Assembly (NCBI GenBank): GCA_026913215.1
Contig: JAPTYK010000001.1
Location: 5,084,001-5,148,000, forward strand
Direction of reading: 5' to 3'
DNA: 64,000 nt
From: Streptomyces diastatochromogenes
GTDB lineage: Bacteria; Actinomycetota; Actinomycetes; Streptomycetales; Streptomycetaceae
The notes below the pieces were generated by a model, which saw only the letters and a program-made list of their open reading frames with translations, ran no database searches and was not told the origin of the DNA. Positions within the stretch are counted from its first letter, which is position 1. Each line of letters begins with the position of its first letter. Shown one piece after another: positions 38,608 to 47,981 of this stretch. The translations under genes and the position numbers were made by a program.

Positions 38608-38648
38608 GGAGGGGCCCGGGTTTCTCCTGCTGAGATCCCGGGCCCTCC
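38608..38648 (-). terminator. Terminator after the symporter operon
   Basis: GGAGGGGCCCGGG (38608-38620) pairs, with one bulged base, to CCCGGGCCCTCC (38637-38648). Confidence 0.65.
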
Positions 38649-38664
38649 TCGGCGCGTCCGTGGG

Positions 38665-40287
38665 TCAGTGCGCTCCGGCACCGACCTTCGGGAGGTCGTG
38701 GACGCCGGCGTCGCCCGCGTCCGCCGTGTAGTCCTCGGGGGAGGTCTCGTCGACGCCCTCGGGGGCCTTGACGGCCTTGAGGACGAAGGTCAGGACGACC
38801 GTGACGAGGACGTTGAGCACGAAGGCGGTGAGGCCGATGTAGCCGATCTCGCCGATGCCCGGGATCTCGGCGGCCGAGCCGCCGAAGTGCTTCTGCGTCG
38901 GGCTGGCCACGCCGTACGCGGCGGCCGTGCCGTAGACCATGCCGACGGCCCAGCCGGCGAGCAGCGCCCAGCGGTGGAACCAGCGGGTGAACAGGCCGCC
39001 GACGAGCGCCGGGAAGGTCTGCAGGATCCAGATGCCGCCGAGCAGCTGGAAGTTGATCGCGACCGTCTTGTCCATGGTGAGGACGAAGACCAGCGCGCCG
39101 ACCTTCACCAGGAGGGAGACCAGCTTGGAGACCTTGGTCTCCTGCTCGGGGGTCGCGTCCTTCCTGATGAAGTCCTTGTAGATGTTGCGGGTGAAGAGGT
39201 TGGCCGCGGCGATCGACATGATGGCGGCCGGGACGAGCGCGCCGATGCCGATCGCGGCGAACGCGACGCCCGCGAACCAGTCCGGGAACATGTCCTCGAA
39301 GAGCTGCGGGATGGCGAGCTGGCCGTTCTTGACCTTGATGCCGGCGGCGATCGCCATGAAGCCGAGCAGCGCGAGCAGACCCAGCATCAGCGAGTACAGC
39401 GGCAGGATCGTGGTGTTGCGGCGGATGACGTTCCGGCTCCGGGACGACAGGGTCGCCGTGATGGAGTGCGGGTACATGAAGAGCGCGAGCGCCGAGCCGA
39501 GCGCCAGTGTCGCGTACGTCCACTGGCCGGCCTCGCCGGGCACGAGCGCGCCCTTCGGCTTGCCGGTGGCCGGGTTGACCGCGGCGTACGCCTCGCCCGC
39601 CTTGGAGAAGATCTCGTCGAAGCCGCCCAGCTTGATCGGGATGTAGATGATCGCCACCGCGATGACGACGTAGATCAGCGTGTCCTTGACGAAGGCGATG
39701 AGCGCGGGCGCCCGCAGACCGGACGAGTAGGTGTACGCGGCGAGCACGCCGAAGGCGATGAGCAGCGGCAGGTCCTTCACGAACCAGTTGGTGTCCTCGC
39801 CGCCGCCCACGCCCATCACGTCCAGCACGGCCTGGATGCCGACGAGCTGGAGCGCGATGTACGGCATGGTGGCGAGGATGCCGGTGACGGCCACCGCGAG
39901 CGACAGGCCCTTGGAGCCGAAGCGGCCGCGCACGAAGTCGGAGGTGGTGACGTACCCGTGCTTGTGCGAGACCGACCAGAGGCGCGGCAGGAAGGTGAAG
40001 ATGAGCGGGTACACGAGGATCGTGTACGGGACGGCGAAGAAGCCGGCCGCGCCCGCCGCGTAGATGGCGGCGGGGACGGCGACGAAGGTGTACGCCGTGT
40101 AGAGGTCGCCGCCGAGCAGGAACCAGGTCACCCAGGTGCCGAACGACCGGCCGCCCAGGCCCCATTCGTCGAGGCTGTGCTCGTTCTCGGGCTTGCGCCA
40201 GCGCGCGGCGAGGAAGCCCATGACCGTGACGGCCAGGAAGAAGAAGACGAAGACGCCGAGCGCCACGCCGTTCACGCCGTCCTTCAT
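38665..40287 (-). CDS. Sodium:solute symporter (SSS, monocarboxylate-type)
   Basis: 540 aa with about 13 membrane spans, intact. Family features: GGRSFGTWVTWFLLGGDLYTAYTF in the first helices and the sodium-site region GIGALVPAAIMSIAAANLFTRNIYKDF. The pairing with a DUF3311 subunit and overall sequence fit actinobacterial MctC-like carriers for acetate, pyruvate or propionate, though the substrate cannot be proved here. Its start overlaps the DUF3311 stop by four bases. Confidence 0.85.
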   Translation of the reverse strand: MKDGVNGVALGVFVFFFLAVTVMGFLAARWRKPENEHSLDEWGLGGRSFGTWVTWFLLGGDLYTAYTFVAVPAAIYAAGAAGFFAVPYTILVYPLIFTFLPRLWSVSHKHGYVTTSDFVRGRFGSKGLSLAVAVTGILATMPYIALQLVGIQAVLDVMGVGGGEDTNWFVKDLPLLIAFGVLAAYTYSSGLRAPALIAFVKDTLIYVVIAVAIIYIPIKLGGFDEIFSKAGEAYAAVNPATGKPKGALVPGEAGQWTYATLALGSALALFMYPHSITATLSSRSRNVIRRNTTILPLYSLMLGLLALLGFMAIAAGIKVKNGQLAIPQLFEDMFPDWFAGVAFAAIGIGALVPAAIMSIAAANLFTRNIYKDFIRKDATPEQETKVSKLVSLLVKVGALVFVLTMDKTVAINFQLLGGIWILQTFPALVGGLFTRWFHRWALLAGWAVGMVYGTAAAYGVASPTQKHFGGSAAEIPGIGEIGYIGLTAFVLNVLVTVVLTFVLKAVKAPEGVDETSPEDYTADAGDAGVHDLPKVGAGAH

Positions 40288-40547
40288 CGCGCGTCACCTC
40301 CCTTGCGGGCACGCTGGTCCCGCTGCCACAGCTTGTACGCGATCATCGTGAGGGCCGTGGAGATCAGCACCCAGAGCATCTGGTACCAGTAGAAGAACGG
40401 GATTCCGGCGAAGAGCGGTTCGACCTTCGCGTACGAGCTCACCCAGAGCATCGCCACGAACGGGGCGAACAGGCAGAGCGCGATCACCACCCGCAGGGGA
40501 GTGATGGTCGGTTGTTTCCCTTGTGTCACATCTGACGCTTCTGGCAT
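40284..40547 (-). CDS. DUF3311 small membrane subunit
   Basis: 87 aa with two membrane spans (LRVVIALCLFAPFVAMLWV and FYWYQMLWVLISTALTMIAY). DUF3311 proteins are nearly always encoded just before SSS carriers and are thought to be accessory subunits. Start ATG 40547. Overlap ATGA with the symporter gene shows translational coupling. Confidence 0.82.
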   Translation of the reverse strand: MPEASDVTQGKQPTITPLRVVIALCLFAPFVAMLWVSSYAKVEPLFAGIPFFYWYQMLWVLISTALTMIAYKLWQRDQRARKGGDAR

Positions 40548-40691
40548 GGCGATTCCGTCCCCTCGCTGATCACCTCGGTAATGCTGGGGAAATCTAGGGG
40601 ACGGTTCTCGTGCTGGGAACCCCCGTCCGCATAACGGATGGGACTTTGTCAGGGCAGGCCTCGAAGCCGGCCTTTTTCACCCGGAAATGCC

Positions 40692-40722
40692 GAACGGCCG
40701 CACCGGTGGGGTGCGGCCGTTC
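40692..40722 (-). terminator. Terminator downstream of dasR
   Basis: GAACGGCCGCACC (40692-40704) pairs with GGTGCGGCCGTTC (40710-40722). Confidence 0.7.
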
Positions 40723-40726
40723 GTCC

Positions 40727-40786
40727 CGTACGGGAAGCCGTACGGGAGGCCGTACGGGAAGTCGTGCGGAAAGGCGTACGGGAAGC
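40727..40786. repeat. Five tandem 12-bp repeats (consensus CGTACGGGAAGC)
   Basis: Five head-to-tail units at 40727, 40739, 40751, 40763 and 40775; unit 4 is the most diverged. They lie between the dasR stop and its terminator. Each unit holds the palindrome CGTACG. No function is known to me. Confidence 0.75.
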
Positions 40787-40800
40787 CCCGTACGCGCGGC

Positions 40801-41564
40801 TCAGTCGTGGGGGCGCTGGAGGCGGGCCACGAACTTGTAGCGGTCGCCCCGGTAGACGGACCGGACCCACTCGACCGGCTCGCCCTGGGCGTCCAGCGAG
40901 TGGCGGGAGAGCATCAGCATCGGCAGGCCGACGTCGGTGCCGAGCAGTCCGGCCTCGCGCGGGGTGGCGAGGGAGGTCTCGATGGTCTCCTCGGCCTCGG
41001 CGAGGTGCACGTCGTAGACCTCGGCGAGGGCCGTGTACAGCGAGGTGTACTTCACCAGCGAGCGGCGCAGGGCGGGGAAGCGCTTCGCCGACAGGTGGGT
41101 GGTCTCGATCGCCATCGGCTCGCCGCTCGCGAGCCGCAGCCGCTCGATGCGGAGCACCCGGCCGCCGGCCGAGATGTCGAGCAGCCCGGCGAGGGTGTCG
41201 TCGGCCGTGACGTACCCGATGTCGAGGAGCTGGGAGGTGGGCTCCAGGCCCTGGGCCCGCATGTCCTCGGTGTACGAGGTGAGCTGGAGGGCCTGGGAGA
41301 CCTTGGGCTTGGCCACGAAGGTGCCCTTGCCCTGGATGCGTTCGAGGCGGCCCTCGACGACCAGCTCCTGGAGCGCCTGGCGCACGGTGGTGCGCGAGGT
41401 GTCGAACTCGGCGGCGAGGGTCCGCTCCGGCGGGACCGGGGTGCCGGGCGGCAGGGTCTCCGTCATGTCGAGCAGGTGCCGCTTCAGTCGGTAGTACTTG
41501 GGCACGCGCGCGGTACGGGTGGCGACCCCGCCCTCTGTCTCCGTGCTGCCCCGTCCGTGGTCAT
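40801..41564 (-). CDS. dasR: GntR/HutC-family regulator DasR
   Basis: About 254 aa. Master regulator of GlcNAc and chitin metabolism and of development; glucosamine-6-phosphate releases it from dre sites. Winged helix in the first 75 residues (PPERTLAAEFDTSRTTVRQA LQELVVEGRLERI), UTRA effector domain after LTSYTEDMRAQGLEP. The usual N-terminus begins at ATG 41564 but one base is lost in the GGGG at about 41550; without repair the frame starts at GTG 41505 (VPKYYRLKR). A dre-like site at 41731-41745 lies upstream, suggesting autoregulation. Confidence 0.92.
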
Positions 41565-41730
41565 GGCCTGCCTTCCCGACTCCTGTGCTGCTGCCGTCAC
41601 CGGCTCCTCCGAATGTCGCGGCTCACATGGTGGCACGCTTCGTGTGCCATCACGTCTTCTCCTGCCGATATGTGCCGGTTCGGCGAGGAGGAGTCGTCCT
41701 CCTGCTTCTTATACACCGAGACAACCCTCG

Positions 41731-41745
41731 TTGGTCTAGGCCATT
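41731..41745. promoter_or_regulatory. dre-type DasR site (dasR side)
   Basis: TTGGTCTAGGCCATT matches the DasR palindrome TGGTCTAGACCA at 11 of 12 core bases. About 165 bases before dasR. Confidence 0.7.
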
Positions 41746-41924
41746 CGGAGGGAGAGGTGTGGACCATTCGCCGGGTGCGGCCGCCGCCGTCCGGGCGGGT
41801 CGCCGGGACGGTGAAGTACCGGGTCCTCACGGTGCGTACGGGGCTGCCGGGGGTGGCTGGATGAGGTGAGGTGTCGGTCCGATAACGGACGCCGTTACCC
41901 CTCTTGCACACCCTTGACACCCCA

Positions 41925-41940
41925 AAAGGTCTAGGCCAAG
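41925..41940. promoter_or_regulatory. dre-type DasR site (dasA distal)
   Basis: AAAGGTCTAGGCCAAG has the GGTCTAG-CC core of the DasR palindrome; 24 bases from the next site and overlapping the expected promoter of dasA. Confidence 0.65.
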
Positions 41941-41948
41941 CTCCCGGT

Positions 41949-41964
41949 ACTGGTCTAAACCATT
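41949..41964. promoter_or_regulatory. dre-type DasR site (dasA proximal)
   Basis: ACTGGTCTAAACCATT matches the consensus ACTGGTCTAGACCACT closely. About 90 bases before the dasA start. Confidence 0.75.
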
Positions 41965-42053
41965 AAAGACCAGGTCCCAGCCCCACGAGCATTACCCGAC
42001 GTATGTCTTCGCGCGGTGGGCAGGGGGTTGCAGGCATCCCTGAGGAGGGTGGC

Positions 42054-43336
42054 GTGAAGCGCAAGCTCATCGCGGCGATCGGTGTCGCGGGCATGATGGT
42101 CTCCATCGCGGCGTGTGGTGGTTCCGACAAGGGCGGCGACAAGGCCGCCGGCGGCAACGACGCCAAGGAGCTCACCGTCTGGCTGACGGTCGACGCCCAG
42201 AACAACTGGCCCGAGCTGGTCAAGGCCGCCGACGACGCGGTGACCAAGAAGCACCCGGGCATCAAGATCAACCACGAGTACTACGGCTGGCCGGACAAGA
42301 ACACCAAGCTCGACGCGGTGCTCGCCACGGACAAGGCCCCGGATGTTGTCGAAATGGGCAACACCGAGATGATCAGCTACATGGCCAAGGGTGCCTTCGC
42401 CGAGGTCGACGCGTCGAAGTTCGAGAACTCCGACAAGTGGCTCGACGCCCTCAAGGACTCGGTCACCTACAACGGCAAGACCTACGGCGTCCCCTACTAC
42501 GCCGGTGGCCGCGTCGGCACCTGGCGCAAGGACATCGCCGCCGAGGCGGGCGTCAAGGCCGCCCCGAAGACCTGGGCCGAGCTGACCGCCGCCCTCGACG
42601 CCATCCAGAAGAAGAAGGGCGACAAGTTCAGCGCCTGGTACCAGCCGTCGCCCGACTGGTACGCCGCGATGTCCTTCGTCTTCGACGCCGGCGGCTCCAT
42701 CGCCAAGCAGGACGGCGAGACCTGGAAGGCCAACCTGTCCTCGCCGGAGTCCCTCAAGGGCCTCAACGAGTACAAGAACATCCTCGACAAGTACATGCAC
42801 GGCGACAAGACGAAGGACGAGTCCGACCGTCCCGTCGTCTTCGGCCAGGGCAAGTCCGCGACGATCTTCGCCGCCGGCTGGGAGGGCGCCACCGCGGCCG
42901 ACCCGAAGAGCGACAAGGTCGGCGGGCTGAAGGACAAGCTCGAGAACTTCGTGATGCCCGGCCCGTCCGGCAAGCCCCTCCCGGTCTTCCTCGGCGGCTC
43001 GGACCTGGCCATCCCGGTCAAGTCCAAGGCGCAGGGCGTCGCCGGCGAGTGGATCGCCGCCTTCACCGGCGCCGAGGGCCAGAAGGGCCTCATCGCCAAG
43101 GGCAACCTGCCCAACAACAAGGCGGACCTCGCCCCGCTGAAGAACGACCCGGCCACCGCCGTCCCGGCGACCGCGGCCGAGCTGAGCTACTTCGTCCCGA
43201 CCGCCCCGGCTGGGGCCAGGTCGAGAAGGCCCAGATCCTCAAGACGATGCTCATCGACATCGCCAAGGGCAAGTCCGTGGAGGAGGCCGCCAAGGCCGCC
43301 GACACCGCGATCGACAAGGTCATCAACACCAAGTGA
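42054..43336 (+). CDS. dasA: Chitobiose-binding lipoprotein DasA, one frameshift
   Basis: About 427 aa. Extracellular sugar-binding lipoprotein of the N,N'-diacetylchitobiose ABC importer. GTG 42054 follows GAGGAGG by five bases. Signal peptide VKRKLIAAIGVAGMMVSIAAC with the lipobox cysteine C21. Family 1 binding-protein features throughout (KELTVWLTVDAQNNWPELVK, VPYYAGGRVGTWR). A missing G near 43210 (CCGGCTGGG where CCGGGCTGGG is expected) breaks the frame before GQVEKAQILKTMLID. Two dre sites upstream. Confidence 0.92.
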
Positions 43337-43340
43337 CCTA

Positions 43341-43375
43341 GGGCAGGGTCCCGCCGCGCCGGCGGGGCCCTGCTG
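43341..43375 (+). terminator. Intra-operon hairpin between dasA and dasB
   Basis: GCAGGGTCCCGCC and GGCGGGGCCCTGC pair with one T-G wobble. It has no U-run, so it may only reduce read-through or protect the dasA message end. Confidence 0.55.
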
Positions 43376-43410
43376 CCCGCACCACGAGAGGGATCGCTGA
43401 GGAGCACGGG

Positions 43411-44403
43411 ATGAGTGCCGCAGACACAACCACCGCGAAGGTGCCGCCGGTGCGGCAATCGCCACCCTCCGGCTCCACAGCCGGTGGCCCGGGGAAGCCC
43501 GGCAAGAAGTCGGACGGCGGGGCAGGCGTCCCATGGCTGCTGCTCGCGCCATGCCTCCTGGTCCTCCTCCTGGTGCTCGGCTATCCGCTGGCCCGGCTGG
43601 TCATCCTCTCGTTCCAGAACTTCGGGCAGCCCCAGCTGTGGGGCTTCCAGGAGGCGGAGTGGGCCGGCTTCGACAACTTCACCAAGATCCTCGGTGACGG
43701 CGAGTTCTGGACCGTCGTGCTGCGCACCGTGCTGTTCGCGGCCGGTGCCGTGATCGTCACCATGGTCGCCGGCATGATGATCGCCCTCCTGCTCCAGCGC
43801 GTCTCGGGCTGGGTCAAGACGCTGATCAACATCGTGCTCGTGGCGAGCTGGGGCATGCCCATCATCGTCGCCACCGCCATCTTCAAATGGCTCTTCGACG
43901 CCGACTACGGCGTGCTCAACTGGCTGCTCAGCCGCATCCCCGGCGTCGACATGATCGGCCACAACTGGTTCGCCAGCGGCCCGCAGGGCCTCGCCGTGAT
44001 CATGCTGCTCGTCGTCTGGGGCGCGGTCCCCTTCGTCGTCATCACCCTGAGCGCCGGCCTCACGCAGGTGCCCAAGGAGCTCGAAGAGGCCGCCCGCCTC
44101 GACGGAGCCGGCGCCTGGGGCGTCTTCCGCTTCGTCACGCTGCCCATCCTCAAGCCCATCATCGTCATGCTGACCACGCTGTCGGTGATCTGGGACATGG
44201 GCGTCTTCCCGCAGGTCTACGTGATGCGCAACGGCCACCCCGAGCCCGAGTTCCAGCTCCTCACCACGTACTCCTTCGACCGGGCGTTCGTCGTCAACGA
44301 CTACGGCACCGGCTCCGCGATCGCGCTCGTCACGGTCCTGCTGCTGCTCGGCGTCGTCGCCGTCTACATGCGCCAGATGCTCAAGATCGGAGACGTGGAG
44401 TGA
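43411..44403 (+). CDS. dasB: Chitobiose ABC importer permease DasB
   Basis: 330 aa, six membrane spans after a Pro/Gly-rich N-terminal tail. The permease EAA loop is EEAARLDGAGAWGVFRFVTL. Forms the channel with DasC; the ATPase (MsiK in Streptomyces) is not encoded here. The stop overlaps the dasC start (GTGA). Confidence 0.92.
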   Translation: MSAADTTTAKVPPVRQSPPSGSTAGGPGKPGKKSDGGAGVPWLLLAPCLLVLLLVLGYPLARLVILSFQNFGQPQLWGFQEAEWAGFDNFTKILGDGEFWTVVLRTVLFAAGAVIVTMVAGMMIALLLQRVSGWVKTLINIVLVASWGMPIIVATAIFKWLFDADYGVLNWLLSRIPGVDMIGHNWFASGPQGLAVIMLLVVWGAVPFVVITLSAGLTQVPKELEEAARLDGAGAWGVFRFVTLPILKPIIVMLTTLSVIWDMGVFPQVYVMRNGHPEPEFQLLTTYSFDRAFVVNDYGTGSAIALVTVLLLLGVVAVYMRQMLKIGDVE

Positions 44404-45278
44404 GCGCAGCCAACGCCACGGCAACCCCGGCCACGTCGCCGGCGCCCGCCGTCACCCGCCGCCGCAAGTCCAAGCTCGGCTGGAACGTCCTCGGCCTGCT
44501 CGTCGTCCTCACGGCCGGCTTCCCGGTCTACTGGATGATCAACACGGCGTTCAAGCCGGCCAAGGACGCCATCGACCCGGACCCGCACTTCTTCCCGTCG
44601 ACCTTCACGCTGGAGAACTTCAAGCGTGCCCTCGACATCGCGGACTTCTGGGGCCCGGTCCTCCGCAGCCTCACCGTCTCGCTCGTCGTGGTCGTCATCG
44701 GCATCGCGGTCGGCCTGCTCGCCGCCCTCGCGATCTCCCGCTTCTCCTTCCGCGGACGCAAGGCCGTCATCGTCGGCATCCTCGCCGTCCAGATGGTCCC
44801 GCTCGTCGCGATGATCATCCCGGTCTTCCTGCTGCTCAACGACCTCGGTCAGTACGACAGGCTCAGCGGCCTGATCATCACCTATCTGACCTTCATCCTC
44901 CCCTTCACGGTGTGGACGCTGCGCGGCTTCATCGTCAACATCCCGAAGGAGCTGGAGGAGGCGGCCATGGTCGACGGCTGCACCCGCACCGGCGCCTTCG
45001 TCCGCGTCGTCTTCCCGCTGCTCGCCCCGGGCATGGTGGCCACCTCCGTCTACGCCTTCATCCAGGCGTGGAACGAGTACCTCTACGCCCTGATGCTGAT
45101 GAGCCAGCAGAACCAGACGGCCACCGTCTGGCTCTCCAACTTCATCACCAAGAACGGCACCGAGTACGCACCGATGATGGCCGGCTCCACCATGATGGCC
45201 GTCCCCATCGTGATCCTCTTCCTCCTCGTCCAGCGCAAGATGGCCGCCGGCCTGACCGCCGGCGCGGTGAAGGGATAA
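44400..45278 (+). CDS. dasC: Chitobiose ABC importer permease DasC
   Basis: 292 aa from GTG 44400. Six membrane spans; EAA loop EEAAMVDGCTRTGAFVRVVF. Second channel subunit for chitobiose and GlcNAc uptake. The dasD start follows nine bases later, so dasBCD are co-transcribed. Confidence 0.92.
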   Translation: MSAANATATPATSPAPAVTRRRKSKLGWNVLGLLVVLTAGFPVYWMINTAFKPAKDAIDPDPHFFPSTFTLENFKRALDIADFWGPVLRSLTVSLVVVVIGIAVGLLAALAISRFSFRGRKAVIVGILAVQMVPLVAMIIPVFLLLNDLGQYDRLSGLIITYLTFILPFTVWTLRGFIVNIPKELEEAAMVDGCTRTGAFVRVVFPLLAPGMVATSVYAFIQAWNEYLYALMLMSQQNQTATVWLSNFITKNGTEYAPMMAGSTMMAVPIVILFLLVQRKMAAGLTAGAVKG

Positions 45279-45287
45279 CGACTCCCC

Positions 45288-46805
45288 ATGACCACACTCG
45301 TACACGGCTCGGACACTCTGACCCGTGACGCGCTCACGGTCCTCCAGCCCGGCTTCGTCGGCACCACCGCCCCCGACTGGCTGCTCCGCCGCATCGGCGA
45401 GGGCCTGTCCTCGGTCGGACTCTTCGGCCGGAACATCGCCGACCCCGCGCAACTCGCCGCGCTCACCGCGCAGCTGCGCGCCGAGCGGGACGACGTCCTC
45501 GTCGCCATCGACGAGGAGGGCGGGGACGTCACCCGCCTGGAGGTCAGGCAGGGCTCGTCCTTCCCCGGCAACTACGCGCTGGGCAGCGTCGACGACGTCG
45601 AGCTCACCCGGGCCGTCGCCCGCGAGCTCGGCCGCCGGCTCGTGGAGTGCGGCGTCGACCTGAACTGGGCCCCCTCGGCGGACGTCAACTCCAACGCCGA
45701 GAACCCGGTCATCGGCGTCCGCTCCTTCGGACCGGACCCGGACCTGGTCGCCCGGCACACCGTCGCGTACGTCGACGGGCTCCAGGGCGTCGGGGTCGCG
45801 GCCTGCACGAAGCACTTCCCCGGACACGGCGACACCAACGTGGACTCCCACGACGCCCTGCCCCGGATCGATGTGGACCTCGCCACACTGCACGCCCGTG
45901 AGCTGGTACCTTTCCGCGCGGCCGTCGCCGCGGGTACCAAAGCGGTCATGAGCGCGCATATTCTGCTCTCCGCGCTCGACCCCACCGTCCGGCCACCCTG
46001 AGCCCGCAGATCCTCACCGGTCTGCTGCGCCAGGAGCTGGGCTTCGAGGGGCTGATCGTCACCGACGGCATGGAGATGCAGGCCGTCGCGGCGACGTACG
46101 GCATCGAGCGCGGATCCGTCCTCGCCATCGCCGCGGGCGCCGACGCCATCTGCGTCGGCGGCGGGCTGTGCGACGAGGACACCGTGCTGCAACTGCGCGA
46201 CGCGCTGGTGAACGCGGTACGGACCGGTGAACTGCCCGAGGAGCGGCTGGCCGACGCCGCGGCGCGCGTGCGCGCCCTGGCGGCCTGGACCCAGGCGCAC
46301 CGGGCCAGGGGGCTGTGGCGGTGCCGGGCGTGGCATCACAGGAGGGACCGCGCCCGGCGCCGACATCGGACTGGTGGCGGCCCGCCGCGCCCTGAAGGTG
46401 ACCCGGGGAGCGGCCGTACACGCCGATGACCAGCGCTCCCTACGTGGCCGCCTTCACCCCGGTCGCGAACTTCGCGGTCGGCGACGAGACGCCCTGGGGC
46501 ATCGCGGCCGAGCTGGAGCGCCTGCTGCCCGGCACGGAGACCGGCTCGTACGACGAGCCGTCCGTGGACGCCGTCCTGGCCGCCGCGGGGGAGCGGCGGA
46601 TCGTCGCGGTCGTACGGGACGCCCACCGGCACCCGTGGATGATCCAGGCCCTGGACGACCTCCTCGCGGCCCGCCCCGACACCGTCGTGGTCGAGATGGG
46701 CCTCAACGAGGCGGAGCCCGCGGAGCCCTGCACATCGCCACGCACGGCGCGGCCCGCGTCTGCGGCCGCGCGGCGGCGGAGGCCGTGGTCGGCACCGGCG
46801 CCTGA
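45288..46805 (+). CDS. dasD: GH3 beta-N-acetylglucosaminidase DasD, frameshifted
   Basis: About 505 aa. Cytosolic glycoside hydrolase family 3 enzyme that splits imported chitobiose. The KHFPGHGDTNVDSH signature of the NagZ-like GH3 group and the nucleophile region FEGLIVTDGMEMQA are visible. At least three breaks: near 45995 (in the poly-C after LLSALDP), 46310-46340 and 46720. The C-terminal domain reads ITSAPYVAAFTPVANFAVG to ARVCGRAAAEAVVGTGA. A convergent terminator follows. Confidence 0.85.
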
Positions 46806-46845
46806 GGGGCTGCCGCACGAGGCGTACGAGGCGCCTGAGGCCCAG

Positions 46846-46884
46846 AGGAAGGGCCCGCACCTGACCAGGTGCGGGGCCCTTCCT
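46846..46884. terminator. Terminator between dasD and nagB (convergent)
   Basis: AGGAAGGGCCCGCACCTG (46846-46863) pairs with CAGGTGCGGGGCCCTTCCT (46866-46884), one bulge. Confidence 0.8.
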
Positions 46885-46904
46885 CTTGGTGTCTTCTTCG
46901 CGCG

Positions 46905-47690
46905 CTAGATGCCCTGCCAGGCGGGCTTGGCGGCGAACGTCTGGCGGAAGTAGTCCGCGAGCTTCAGCTTGGAGGCGGCCGCCTCGTCCACGACGACCGT
47001 GGCGTGCGGGTGCAGCTGGAGCGCGGAGGCCGGCACGAGCGCCGCCACCGGGCCCTCGACGGTCTGCGCCACGGCCTCGGCCTTGCCCTCGCCGGTGGCG
47101 AGCAGCACCAGGTGACGGGCCTCCAGGATGGTGCCGATGCCCTGGGTGATGACGTGGTGCGGGACCTGCTCGATGTCGTCGTCGAAGAAGCGGGCGTTGT
47201 CGACCCGGGTCTGCTCGGTGAGCGTCTTGATCCGGGTGCGGGAGGCGAGCGAGGAGCACGGCTCGTTGAAGCCGATGTGCCCGTCGGTGCCGATGCCGAG
47301 GATCTGCAGGTCCACGCCGCCGGCCTCGCTCAGCGCCCTGTCGTACGCCTCGCAGGCCGCCTGGACGTCCTCGGCGGAGCCGTCGGGGCCCATGAAGGCC
47401 TCCGGGGAGAGCCCGAGCGGCTCGACGACCTGGCGGAGCACGGTGGAGCGGTACGACTCCGGGTGTCCCGCGGGCAGGCCGACGTACTCGTCCAGCTGGG
47501 CGATCCGCGCCCTGGAGGCGTCCACGGAGCCGGCGGAGACCCGGGCGACGAGGGCGTCGTAGATCGGGATCGGGGTCGAGCCCGTGGCCACGCCGAGCAG
47601 CGCGTCGGGCTTGCGGCGCAGGAGGTCGGCGATGCCGTCCGCGATGAGCTCGCCGCCGGCCTTGGCGTCCTTGACGATGACAACTTCCAC
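46905..47690 (-). CDS. nagB: Glucosamine-6-phosphate deaminase NagB
   Basis: 261 aa, intact. Converts glucosamine-6-phosphate to fructose-6-phosphate and ammonia, consuming the DasR effector. LGVATGSTPIPIYDAL phosphate loop, QLDEYVGL with the catalytic Asp and GIGTDGHIGFNEP. Start GTG 47690 (VEVVIVKDAKAGGE). A dre-type site lies about 40 bases upstream. Confidence 0.94.
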   Translation of the reverse strand: MEVVIVKDAKAGGELIADGIADLLRRKPDALLGVATGSTPIPIYDALVARVSAGSVDASRARIAQLDEYVGLPAGHPESYRSTVLRQVVEPLGLSPEAFMGPDGSAEDVQAACEAYDRALSEAGGVDLQILGIGTDGHIGFNEPCSSLASRTRIKTLTEQTRVDNARFFDDDIEQVPHHVITQGIGTILEARHLVLLATGEGKAEAVAQTVEGPVAALVPASALQLHPHATVVVDEAAASKLKLADYFRQTFAAKPAWQGI

Positions 47691-47730
47691 GCTGTGCCTG
47701 CCGATCTGGTGAGGGGCTGGAGAAGGACCA

Positions 47731-47746
47731 TGTGGTATAGACCAAT
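47731..47746. promoter_or_regulatory. dre-type DasR site before nagB
   Basis: TGTGGTATAGACCAAT matches the DasR palindrome TGGTCTAGACCA at 11 of 12 core bases. Confidence 0.75.
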
Positions 47747-47883
47747 CAGGGTCCAAATCTAGCAGAGGAGAGGCCTTCTCCCATGCCGTTCCGCCCCGCG
47801 GACGGCGCCTCCTCCATCCTCGGCCGCCCCTGTCCCCCCAGCCACTCGAACCCCGCCCACCCGGGCCCGCCAAGCCCCGTGTC

Positions 47884-47981
47884 AGGCCGCTGAGCCCCGC
47901 CCCGCGTCGGGCTGCTGGCCCCCGCCCCGCGTCGGGCCGCTGACCCCCGCCCCGCGTCGGGCCGCTGAGCCCCGTCCCGCG
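47884..47981. repeat. Four tandem 25-bp G+C-rich repeats
   Basis: Head-to-tail units of about 25 bases containing GTCGGGCCGCTGA and CCCCGCCCCGC, with small changes between units. They start right after the stop of the SDR gene and repeat part of its last codons (GTCAGGCC). A slipped-strand minisatellite is likely. Confidence 0.75.

Noticed and set aside
47884..47981. CRISPR-like array
   Set aside because: Repeats are directly adjacent without unique spacers and lie at a gene end; same for 40727-40786 and 61515-61630.
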